From the NCBI GenBank assembly GCA_002343845.1, contig DDSQ01000184.1:1-64000 (forward strand): a stretch of 64,000 bases of DNA, read 5' to 3'. This document shows, in pieces, positions 57,075 through 64,000 of the stretch; the first letter of the stretch is position 1, and each line of letters begins with the position of its first letter. Both the position numbers and the translations under genes were made by a program. Under the pieces are notes generated by a model that worked only from the letters and a program-made list of their open reading frames with translations, was not told where the DNA came from and searched no databases. The stretch is from Planctomycetes bacterium UBA2386. GTDB lineage: Bacteria; Planctomycetota; UBA1135; UBA2386.

Positions 57075-59203
57075 GGGATGTAGCGCGACAGCCGCGCGCC
57101 GAGTTGGTTGCAGACGAACATCGGCAGATGCGACCAGATGCGCCGCGGCAGCGCCAGCTTCGGATTGCTCGGGTGGAAGTCGGGCAACGAAGCGCCCTTC
57201 GCCAGCAGCAGATACTCGTAGTGCAGCGGCTCGGCGGTGAAGCCCATGTTCTTCTTGAACTTCGCCGGCCCGGAGTCCGCGCGGCTGCGGCCGAAGTCGA
57301 AGCGCCGGTATCCCTGCTCGACCGCCCACTCCATGATCGCGCAGTAGATCCAGTTGTTGACGCCGGTGTCGTTGACGTCGTTGCGCGAGCCCGAGTAGTA
57401 GGCGTAGACAGTGTCCTTGAAGCAGAACGACATCACCGCGGCGAGCGTGCGCCCGCGCGGGTCGACGGCGCGGTGGATCACCGCCCCGCGCCCGAACTCC
57501 TCGGCGAGGCCCGCGAACCAGCCCTTGGGCAGCGACGGCGAGCCGAGCCGCCGCTTGTTCTCGGCGAACAGCGCGAACAGTTCGTCGACCGAGCCGTCGG
57601 GCGTGACCTTGATGCCGAACGACTCGCGCCGCTCGGCGGTCGCCGGCGCCGCCACTTCGCGGGCGCAGCGCACTTCGGCGCGCGCCTTCTTCGGGATGCG
57701 CGCCATCACTTCGGCCGGATCCTCGGGCAGATCGCAGCGGAACGTCACGTAGAGCGGCGACCGGGTGCGTTCGCCGGGCCGCGCCTCGAGGTGGCGCAGT
57801 TCGACGTAGCCGACGCCGAGTTCGCGGCCCAGGCTCTCGGCGCGGTCGAGCAGGGCTTGCTGCGCACGTTCGTCGTCGGCGAGCAACCCGCCGTAGACGG
57901 CGTACGGCACGCTGATCAGGTTGCGGCCGAGGAACGGGCTCTTGGCCAAGAACAGCGGCAGCACGCCGATCCAGCGCCGCCCTTCCTCGACGACGAGATG
58001 ATGCGGCTGATGGCGGAACCGTTCGGCGACGACGCGTCCCCAGCCGGTGCGGTGGAAGAACGTGCCCAGCGCGTGCCGGCTGACGTAGCTGTCCCACCGC
58101 GAATCCTCGCCGGGCAGCAGTTCGCGCACGCGCAGCGCCGAGGACGTCGCCTCGGTCGGCGCGACGCCATTCGGTGTCGCGGCGACCATCGCCGGAACCG
58201 ACGCCGGTGGCGGCGCATCCCGCACCGGTTCTTCCGCATGACCGGGTGGGAACTCCGCCCCACCCTCGACCTGGTCCTCGATCTTGTAGTCACGGAGGTT
58301 CGGCGCCTGCGTGAAGATGATGATCTCGCCGATCAGGCCGAAGCCGATCAGCTGCACGCCGAACGCCGCGAGGATCGACGCGATCACGAACGCCGGCTTG
58401 TCGGCCAGCGAGGCGCCTTCGACGGTCAACCGCTCCCAGAGGTGCCAGAGGGCGATCGGCGCGCCGAGGGCGATCGCGGCGAAGCCGAGGTACCCGAAGA
58501 AGCGCAGCGGGCGCTGCGTGAATCGCGTCAGGAACGTGATCGCGAGGATGTCGAGCAGCCGCCGCAGGTAGACGCCGACCCCGTAGAAGCCGGCGCGGCC
58601 CTTCTCCTCGCGGTGCCGCACGCGCACCTCGACCACGCGGAAGCCCTGCCGCCGCGCCATGACGGGCAGGAAACGGTAGAGCTCGCCGTAGACCGCGACC
58701 TCCTCGAGCACCACGCGGCGGAAGCCGCGCGTGCCGGAGTTCAGGTCGTGGAACGGCATGTTCATGATGAACCGCAGCACCAGGTTGAAGAACCGCGACT
58801 GCAGCTGGTTCAGCCACGGATCGATGCGCGAGTCGCGCCAGGTGGCGACGCAGTCCGCGCCCGCCTCGAGCGCCTTCACGACCTTGAGCACGTCGTCGGG
58901 CTCGATCTGCAGGTACGGCGGCACGTTGACGACGAGGTCGCCGGTCGCCTTGGCGACGCCGGCGGACAATGCGATCGACTCTCCGAGCCCGCCGCCCTCG
59001 AGCTGCACGATGCGCACCGACCAGCGCGTCGCGACTTCGCGCAGTTCGGCTTCGAAGCGACCCGCCGGGCCGTCGAGCACCACCACGAACTCGCAACGGT
59101 AGCCACCGCTGACGAGGGCCTTGCCGAACGCGTCGACGACGTCGCGCGGATGCCCTTCGGGCCCCGCGATCGCGACCACGACCGAGACCAGTGGCGCGGT
59201 CAT
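57071..59203 (-). CDS. GT2 glycosyltransferase fused to a FemAB-like (GNAT) domain
   Basis: This single frame has 710 residues starting at ATG 59203. Residues about 1-320 form a DPM-type GT2 enzyme (SVVVAIAGPEGHPRDVV, a VVLDGPAG strand, and two C-terminal membrane helices in FFGYLGFAAIALGAPIALW and IASILAAFGVQLIGFG). After a Pro/Ala linker, residues about 360-710 form a FemAB-like acyltransferase of the PEP-CTERM/exosortase-associated type (FFHRTGWGRVVAERF, FDFGRSRADSGPAKFKKNMGF). It probably transfers a sugar and an aminoacyl or acyl group in the same surface glycolipid or polymer pathway. It is coupled on both sides by 4-nt overlaps. Confidence 0.85.
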   Translation of the reverse strand: MTAPLVSVVVAIAGPEGHPRDVVDAFGKALVSGGYRCEFVVVLDGPAGRFEAELREVATRWSVRIVQLEGGGLGESIALSAGVAKATGDLVVNVPPYLQIEPDDVLKVVKALEAGADCVATWRDSRIDPWLNQLQSRFFNLVLRFIMNMPFHDLNSGTRGFRRVVLEEVAVYGELYRFLPVMARRQGFRVVEVRVRHREEKGRAGFYGVGVYLRRLLDILAITFLTRFTQRPLRFFGYLGFAAIALGAPIALWHLWERLTVEGASLADKPAFVIASILAAFGVQLIGFGLIGEIIIFTQAPNLRDYKIEDQVEGGAEFPPGHAEEPVRDAPPPASVPAMVAATPNGVAPTEATSSALRVRELLPGEDSRWDSYVSRHALGTFFHRTGWGRVVAERFRHQPHHLVVEEGRRWIGVLPLFLAKSPFLGRNLISVPYAVYGGLLADDERAQQALLDRAESLGRELGVGYVELRHLEARPGERTRSPLYVTFRCDLPEDPAEVMARIPKKARAEVRCAREVAAPATAERRESFGIKVTPDGSVDELFALFAENKRRLGSPSLPKGWFAGLAEEFGRGAVIHRAVDPRGRTLAAVMSFCFKDTVYAYYSGSRNDVNDTGVNNWIYCAIMEWAVEQGYRRFDFGRSRADSGPAKFKKNMGFTAEPLHYEYLLLAKGASLPDFHPSNPKLALPRRIWSHLPMFVCNQLGARLSRYIP

Positions 59204-60246
59204 CGACTCGCCTCCCGCGCCGTGATCGAGATGCGCTGGCGGAAGAACTTCGAGACCTTGACCTGCAGTTCGGCGAGGAACCCGAGCAGGAACACGTTCA
59301 TCGCGATCAACAGCGCCACCGACGCTGCCGCGACCGCACCCATGTCCGAGCCGCCGAACACGTCCCACGTACCGTCGCGCCGGACCTTCACGAAGCCGAG
59401 CAGGAACATCACCGGCGCCAACAGGAACAGCGGCAACGCCAGCAGCGAGAACCAGCGGATCGGATGCGCCGCGAACTGGATCAGCATCTTGATGCCGACG
59501 AGATCCGCGAGCACCCGGAAGACGCGACCGAGGCCGTACTTCGACCGCCCGGCGCGGCGCGCGTGGTGGCGCACCGGCAGTTCGGTGATCCGCGCGCCGA
59601 TGCCCGCACCCAGCGCCGCCAGGAAACGGTGCATGTCCGAGTACAGGTAGAGACTGCGCACGACCCAGCTGCGGTAGGCCTTCAACGAACAGCCGGTGTC
59701 GTGGATGCGCGCGCCGGTCACGCGGGCGATCAGGAAGTTGGCGATGCGGCTCGGCAGCAGGCGCGTCGCGACACGGTCCTGGCGCCAGCGCCGCCAACCG
59801 CAGACGACGTCGTAGCCCTCGTCGAGCTTCTGCACGAGCCGGCCGATGTCGGCGGGGTCGTTCTGCAGATCGCCGTCCATCGACACGATCGTGCGGCCAC
59901 GCGCGTGGCGGAACCCGGCCGCCATCGCCGCGGTCTGGCCGTAGTTGCGGCGGAACAGCACGAGGCGCAGGCACGGGTCGACGGCCGCCAGGGCTCGCAT
60001 CGCGTCGCGCGTGCCGTCGGTGCTGCCGTCGTCGACGAAGACGATCTCGTAGGACCGACCGAGCAGCCGCAGCGCCTCGGTCAGCGCCTCGTGCAGCGGC
60101 ACGACGTTCTCGCGCTCGTTGTAGATCGGCACCACGACGCTGAGGCCCGGCGGCGGAGCACCAGCCGTTGCTGCGGGCCCGGCCAGGCCGCGTGGATCGG
60201 AGGGCACGCTCACGGTTCGCGGCCGAATAGTGCGTCGCCGCGGCAC
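59200..60246 (-). CDS. GT2 polyprenyl-phosphate glycosyltransferase (DPM/GtrB type)
   Basis: The frame starts at GTG 60246; GTG codons at 60213 or 60207 are likely true starts because they begin directly before the catalytic domain. Motifs are SVVVPIYNERENV, VFVDDGSTDGTRDA, and the DxD-like SMDGDLQNDPADI, with VCGWRRWRQDR behind. Two C-terminal membrane helices (FSLLALPLFLLAPVMFLLGF and AASVALLIAMNVFLLGFLAE) mark the GtrB family. It loads a sugar onto undecaprenyl phosphate. It is the first gene of the GT2 / GT2-FemAB / small membrane protein operon. Confidence 0.9.
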   Translation of the reverse strand: MPRRRTIRPRTVSVPSDPRGLAGPAATAGAPPPGLSVVVPIYNERENVVPLHEALTEALRLLGRSYEIVFVDDGSTDGTRDAMRALAAVDPCLRLVLFRRNYGQTAAMAAGFRHARGRTIVSMDGDLQNDPADIGRLVQKLDEGYDVVCGWRRWRQDRVATRLLPSRIANFLIARVTGARIHDTGCSLKAYRSWVVRSLYLYSDMHRFLAALGAGIGARITELPVRHHARRAGRSKYGLGRVFRVLADLVGIKMLIQFAAHPIRWFSLLALPLFLLAPVMFLLGFVKVRRDGTWDVFGGSDMGAVAAASVALLIAMNVFLLGFLAELQVKVSKFFRQRISITAREASR

Positions 60247-60289
60247 CGGACGCGAGCCTTCTCGGCGAAGAGTGCCCCCGTACGCCGCG

Positions 60290-60697
60290 TCATGCCGCCC
60301 ACCACGCCGTCGACGCCAGCGACAGCACCGCCAGGACGACTGCGGTCCACAAGCCGCGTCGCCGCGAGGCGTGGCGCAGTCGATGCCCGGGGCCGGTCAG
60401 GACCACCGCGGGCACGCCGACGGCGGTCGGCTCGTGCCGAACCTCGCCCGGCAGCGCCGACGTGGCGACGCCACGCAGCACGTCGGCCAGCAGCACTCCC
60501 TTCCACTCCCGGCACAACCGCGGCGCTGGAACGGGTTCGGGACCAGGGCGCGGCCCCTCGACGATCTGCAGGCCGGGCCGCGGGTTGCTGCGCGTCGCGG
60601 GAACTGCCTCTTCCGGGTCGGCCGTCACGACGGTGGTATCGACCGTGCGGGGTCGCGCGCCTGAGCCGCTCCACGGCTCGATGCCCTGGCGCCACAA
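60290..60697 (-). CDS. hypothetical tail-anchored protein
   Basis: The frame has 135 codons and begins at TTG 60697; an internal GTG (before TADPEEAVPATRS) is an alternative start. The body is Pro/Arg/Gly-rich with few hydrophobic residues. A C-terminal membrane helix (LWTAVVLAVLSLASTAWWA) follows a basic patch (RLRHASRRRG), which is tail-anchor topology. It is placed 43 bp upstream of the GT2 operon on the same strand. Codon quality is fair. There is no family match, so its reality is uncertain. Confidence 0.4.
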   Translation of the reverse strand: MWRQGIEPWSGSGARPRTVDTTVVTADPEEAVPATRSNPRPGLQIVEGPRPGPEPVPAPRLCREWKGVLLADVLRGVATSALPGEVRHEPTAVGVPAVVLTGPGHRLRHASRRRGLWTAVVLAVLSLASTAWWAA

Positions 60698-60804
60698 CGA
60701 CTTCTCGCCACCCTACGATGCAACCGGAGCATCGCCGGGCTAGCCTGCGCAACGCCGTTCGCTGCCGTCGTCGGTCCGGCCCCCACCAGGCTTTCGCATT
60801 CGCA

Positions 60805-61809
60805 ATGGATCGCCCCGTACGCATCGCCGCCGTCGGGCCGCTCGACGACGCCCTGCTCGCTCGTCTGCGGGAGTTGCCGCTGCGGCCGGAAGTGCGGACC
60901 GCGCCGTCCCTGCTCGGCGGCGGCGAGGCGCTGGTGCGCTGGCAGCCCGACGTCCTGGTCGTCGCGTTCGGCGGCGACGCCGAGCAGGAGGTCGGCGCGT
61001 TGCGGCTGTGGCGCCAACTATGGCCGGAGGCCGGCGTGGTCGTGGCGACGGATGCCGCGCACGAGCTGGACCACGCCGCCCTGGCGGCCCGGCTGCACGC
61101 GCGCGTGCTCGTGCATCCCGAAGCGCCGGGACAACTCGCCGCCATGCTCGAACAGGCGCGCGAACACAGCGATCGGCCGCGGCCCGACGTGTTCTTGGAC
61201 CTGGTGCGTGGCATCGCCGACGAGATCAACAACCCGCTGCTCTACGTCGCCGGCCACTTGCAGCTGCTGCGCAGCGTGCTGACCGCGCCGACCGATCGGG
61301 ACCACGTCGACATGGTCGCCGCCGCCCTCTCCGGCGTGGCGCGCGTCGAGGGATCGATCGAGCGTCTGCACGCGTTGTCGCGCGCGGCCCGCGGCCCACG
61401 GCGCCGCGAGCCGGTCGATCTCGCCGCGCTGCTGCCGGCGGGCGCCACGATCAAGGCCCCGGCCGCGACGCACGTCGTGCGCGGCGACGCCGAACAACTC
61501 GCGCCGGCGATCGCCGCGATCGGAGGCTTCACCACCGAACTGCGCGCCAGCGGGGCCACGGCCGAACTGCACCTCGAAGCGATCGAGCACGGCCAGCGCC
61601 TGCGCATCGTCGCCAGCGGCGACGCCCTCGCCGGCTGGCAGTTGCCGACCACGTTCGAACCGTACTACCCGAGCCGCGCGTTGCGCGGGCAGGGCTCAGG
61701 GCTCGCCCTGTTCCTCGCGCAGACGGTCGTGCTCGCCCACGGTGGCCAGGCGAGCGCGCGCCGCCGTCCGGACGGCGCGCTGCAGATCGACTTCGTGCTG
61801 CCGGCGTAG
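60805..61809 (+). CDS. histidine-kinase-like protein without phosphoacceptor His (pseudokinase)
   Basis: This 334-residue protein has a receiver-like N-terminal domain (about 3-120). The strand that should end in the phospho-Asp reads DVLVVAFGGD, so the acceptor is missing. The H-box region is LVRGIADEINNPLLYVAGHL: where kinases have His-Glu-Ile-Asn-Asn-Pro the codon is GAC (Asp) at 61219-61221. The C-terminal ATPase-like domain keeps the G2-like GQGSGLALFLAQTVVLAHGG. The N-box Asn is not recognisable (GDAEQLAPAIAAIGGF). It is therefore probably a regulatory pseudokinase. No partner response regulator is adjacent. The start is ATG 60805. Confidence 0.85.
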   Translation: MDRPVRIAAVGPLDDALLARLRELPLRPEVRTAPSLLGGGEALVRWQPDVLVVAFGGDAEQEVGALRLWRQLWPEAGVVVATDAAHELDHAALAARLHARVLVHPEAPGQLAAMLEQAREHSDRPRPDVFLDLVRGIADEINNPLLYVAGHLQLLRSVLTAPTDRDHVDMVAAALSGVARVEGSIERLHALSRAARGPRRREPVDLAALLPAGATIKAPAATHVVRGDAEQLAPAIAAIGGFTTELRASGATAELHLEAIEHGQRLRIVASGDALAGWQLPTTFEPYYPSRALRGQGSGLALFLAQTVVLAHGGQASARRRPDGALQIDFVLPA

Positions 61810-61820
61810 ACGGCAGTCGG

Positions 61821-63491
61821 TCAGATCGGCTGCGGCGCCATGCCGGCGACGTTCGGGTCCATCGGGCCGAGCACGCGCTTCACCAACGCGTTCTCGACGA
61901 ACGACCACGCCATCGACGTCACCATGTAGACGAGCAGTGCTGCCGCGTAGTGGTAGAGCATCACGCCGAACAGGATCGGCATGTAGCGCATCATCTGCTG
62001 CATCTGCCGCTGCTGCGGATCGGTCGGCAACGGCATGCGCGTCTGCAACCAGACGAACATCCCGATCCAGACGAGCGGGAGCAGGTTGAACTCGTGCGGC
62101 CAGAACGGCAGCACCGCCACCATGTCGGGCAGGCTGAGGTCGTGGATCCAGAGCATGAACGGCTGCTGCCGCACGTCGTACGCCGTGCGCAGCGCCGTGA
62201 AGAGGCCGAGGTAGATCGGCATCGTCAGGAAGATCGGCAGGCAGCCGCCGATCGGCGGCATCAGCTTGTGCTCGCGTTGGAACGCGACCATCGCCTGTTG
62301 GTAGGCGCGCTGGTCGTCGGCGTGCTTCTGCTTCAGCGCATCCATCTTCGGCTTCAGCACCGCCATGCGCGCGCCGTAGGCACGCATCGACTTCTGCATG
62401 CGGAAGTTCAGCGGCAGCATCAGGCCGCGCACGAGGATCGTCAGCATCACGATCGCGAGGCCCCAGTTGCCGACCACGTCGTGGAACCAGCCGAGCAGCG
62501 ACAGCAGCAGCTTCGCCATCATGCGGCCGCCCGGCACTTCGAGCCCGCAGCACGGCGACCGCAGGTCGACGTCGAGGATCGGCGCGAACCGCGCCGGCTC
62601 CGGCAGCGTGTCGAACACGCGGTACGACTTCGGGCCGAAGTAGAGGCCGTACGACAGCCGCGTCTCCTGGCCGACCGGCGGCACCTGGAGCCGCACGCCG
62701 TACCGCATCCGCGTCGAGGTGCCGGCCTTGGTGCCGAACTCGTCGTCCTGCAGCGGCAGCGTGTCGACGTGCAGGCCGTTCAACGCAGCCCCGGCGGCGG
62801 TGTCCTTCGGCCACAGGAACGCGCCGAAGAACCGGTTGGTGCTGCCCGCGAACTGCAGCGCCTGGCCGTCGACCGTGAACGTGTGCACCGAGCCGGGATG
62901 CGGCGGCACCGACTGCGGCTCGCCGCCGGTCGGCACCGCGAGCGCGACCGCGAGCGTGCCGAACAACGACGACTCGCTCGGCGCCACGAGCATCGGTCCG
63001 CTGAGCACGAAGTCGAGCGAGCCGGTGGCCGTCGACGACACGTTGCGCAGCGCCAGTTCGAGCACGAAGCCGCGCTGTTTGGCGTCGTGGCGCAGCACCT
63101 TCTCGAGCACGAGGCCCGCACCGCCGTCGAGCGTGAACTTCACCTGCTCGGGCAGGTCCTCGATGGTCCAGCGCGCGACCGACGGGTCCGCGGGGAATGC
63201 CGTCGTCGGCTGCACGTGGAACAACCGCAGAGCGTGGTCGCTGCCGTTCGACGCGAGGATCAGGAGGTCGCCCGGCTGCTTGACCGCCTTGCGCGCGTCG
63301 GCAAGCGACTTGTAGTGATCGGCCGCCTGCAGGAAGACCATCCCGCCGCCGTCGCGCGCGAACCGCGCGCGGAAACTGCCCACCTCGCCGATCGCGCCGA
63401 ACATGCGCGTGAACCCGGTGTCGGTGTCACCCTGCGCCAGGAGCGAGCCCGCGCACAGCAGAAGGCAAAGAGAACGCAAACACGTCAGCAT
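61821..63491 (-). CDS. yidC: membrane protein insertase YidC
   Basis: This 556-residue protein inserts membrane proteins alone or with Sec. An N-terminal signal-anchor region and a periplasmic beta domain of about 300 residues precede the conserved core. The core has LSLLGWFHDVVGNWGLAIVM, MLTILVRGLMLPLNFRMQKS with its key Arg, a cytoplasmic helical loop (MDALKQKHADDQRAYQQAMV) and FQREHKLMPPIGGCLPIFL. The remaining helices follow (PLVWIGMFVWLQ, MLYHYAAALLVYMVTSMAWS). A Shine-Dalgarno AGGA lies 6 nt before ATG 63491. The metallophosphoesterase gene is 49 bp upstream on the same strand. Confidence 0.95.
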   Translation of the reverse strand: MLTCLRSLCLLLCAGSLLAQGDTDTGFTRMFGAIGEVGSFRARFARDGGGMVFLQAADHYKSLADARKAVKQPGDLLILASNGSDHALRLFHVQPTTAFPADPSVARWTIEDLPEQVKFTLDGGAGLVLEKVLRHDAKQRGFVLELALRNVSSTATGSLDFVLSGPMLVAPSESSLFGTLAVALAVPTGGEPQSVPPHPGSVHTFTVDGQALQFAGSTNRFFGAFLWPKDTAAGAALNGLHVDTLPLQDDEFGTKAGTSTRMRYGVRLQVPPVGQETRLSYGLYFGPKSYRVFDTLPEPARFAPILDVDLRSPCCGLEVPGGRMMAKLLLSLLGWFHDVVGNWGLAIVMLTILVRGLMLPLNFRMQKSMRAYGARMAVLKPKMDALKQKHADDQRAYQQAMVAFQREHKLMPPIGGCLPIFLTMPIYLGLFTALRTAYDVRQQPFMLWIHDLSLPDMVAVLPFWPHEFNLLPLVWIGMFVWLQTRMPLPTDPQQRQMQQMMRYMPILFGVMLYHYAAALLVYMVTSMAWSFVENALVKRVLGPMDPNVAGMAPQPI

Positions 63492-63540
63492 GGTTCTTCC
63501 TGGATGCGGCCTTTGGCGCGCGCCGACGCGCGCCGTGCGG

Positions 63541-64000
63541 TCACCGACCCTGCGCGAGGCGGTCGGCGAGGTAGTCGGGCAGTTCGGGGATCGCGCGGAT
63601 CTTCGCCATGGTCGCCGCGACGTCGTACTCGACCCGGTGGAAGCGCACGGTGCCGCCGCTGCCGTCGCCGTCGTAGGTGACGAACGACGACCGCGGATCG
63701 CCGTCGCGCGGCTGGCCGACCGAGCCGATGTTGATCATCGCCGGCTCGTTCACCTTCCACTCCATGCCGATGTCGGCCGGCAGCAGGAAGCCGCCCGAGC
63801 GCAGATAGACGCCTGGCACGTGGCTGTGGCCGACGAAGCAGAGGGTGGCGTCCCCCATCTTCGCGAAGCACTCGTCCATCTTCTGCTTGTCGGTTGCGTC
63901 GCGCGGCACCAGATATTCGCGCACCGGGTCGCGTGGCGAACCGTGCACGAACAGCATGCGGCCCTCGCGGTGCTCCTTCTTCATGCCGTCGAGGTAGTTC
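63541..64000 (-). CDS. metallophosphoesterase (calcineurin-like), partial
   Basis: The frame is open to the window edge, so the N-terminus with the first metal ligands lies outside. Visible are LFVHGSPRDP and FVGHSHVPGVYL, the GNH/GHxH-type ligands of the C-terminal half. MINIGSVGQPRDGDPRSSFV follows, closing the fold as in YfcE-like phosphodiesterases. The substrate is unknown. It is upstream of yidC and probably in the same transcript. Confidence 0.85.
   Translation of the reverse strand, partial: NYLDGMKKEHREGRMLFVHGSPRDPVREYLVPRDATDKQKMDECFAKMGDATLCFVGHSHVPGVYLRSGGFLLPADIGMEWKVNEPAMINIGSVGQPRDGDPRSSFVTYDGDGSGGTVRFHRVEYDVAATMAKIRAIPELPDYLADRLAQGR

Overview
The window is very GC-rich and densely coded on both strands. 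The gene families point to a diderm member of the Planctomycetota. The evidence is a DUF1549-type protein with a CxxCH motif, a tandem DUF1080 protein, several exported HEAT-repeat proteins, planctomycete-style secretin-derived proteins, ECF sigma factors carrying long C-terminal extensions, and many Sec or lipoprotein signals. A TonB-dependent receptor, Lgt, YidC and a GmhB phosphatase support an outer-membrane cell plan. The exact lineage cannot be fixed from sequence reading alone.

Layout. 1-3.9 kb (minus): a ketosynthase, a ketosynthase-like partner lacking the catalytic Cys (cut by the window edge), a small coupled ORF and a methyltransferase. 4.1-10.6 kb: a DUF2911-like protein, a TPR fragment, an exported amidohydrolase fused to a beta-propeller-like domain, a tandem DUF1080 protein, and a truncated DUF1549 gene that collides with a decayed integrase fragment. 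10.7-10.9 kb: tRNA-Pro(CGG) with a recognisable promoter and a nearby duplicate of its 3' end. 11-23.9 kb: MgtE, a small lipoprotein, an actin-like ATPase with a coiled-coil partner, a TonB receptor with FolP, a pseudopilin, QueC, a large Ig-like lipoprotein and Lgt. 24-35 kb: an orphan eboA-eboB pair, RF3, a LolA-like protein, a HEAT/secretin-derived protein, 6-phosphogluconate dehydrogenase, a BTRD1-serine hydrolase and a coiled-coil lipoprotein. 35.3-49.6 kb: Ndk, an RqcH-like NFACT protein, a HEAT protein, TerC, an M28 peptidase, a TraB-GspG fusion, an FAD oxidoreductase, a GT39-like enzyme, a YHS protein, a flavin reductase-like protein, and an ECF sigma / membrane protein / secretin-derived operon. 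49.6-64 kb: a sigma-TM-carboxypeptidase-regulatory fusion, RadC, a TPR metalloprotease, an SH3-like protein, a PEGA lipoprotein with GmhB, a GT2 / GT2-FemAB / small membrane protein operon, a histidine-kinase-like protein without its phosphoacceptor His, YidC and a partial metallophosphoesterase.

Most of the window is housekeeping and cell-envelope functions in short operons, many joined by ATGA or GTGA overlaps. The most unusual parts are the actin-like/coiled-coil pair, the membrane-tethered sigma factor fusion, the pseudo-histidine kinase, the eboAB pair without the rest of its cluster, and the mobile-element scar at tRNA-Pro. Many lead genes lack a Shine-Dalgarno sequence but have a TANNNT element only 6-15 nt before the start codon, which suggests leaderless or near-leaderless transcripts.
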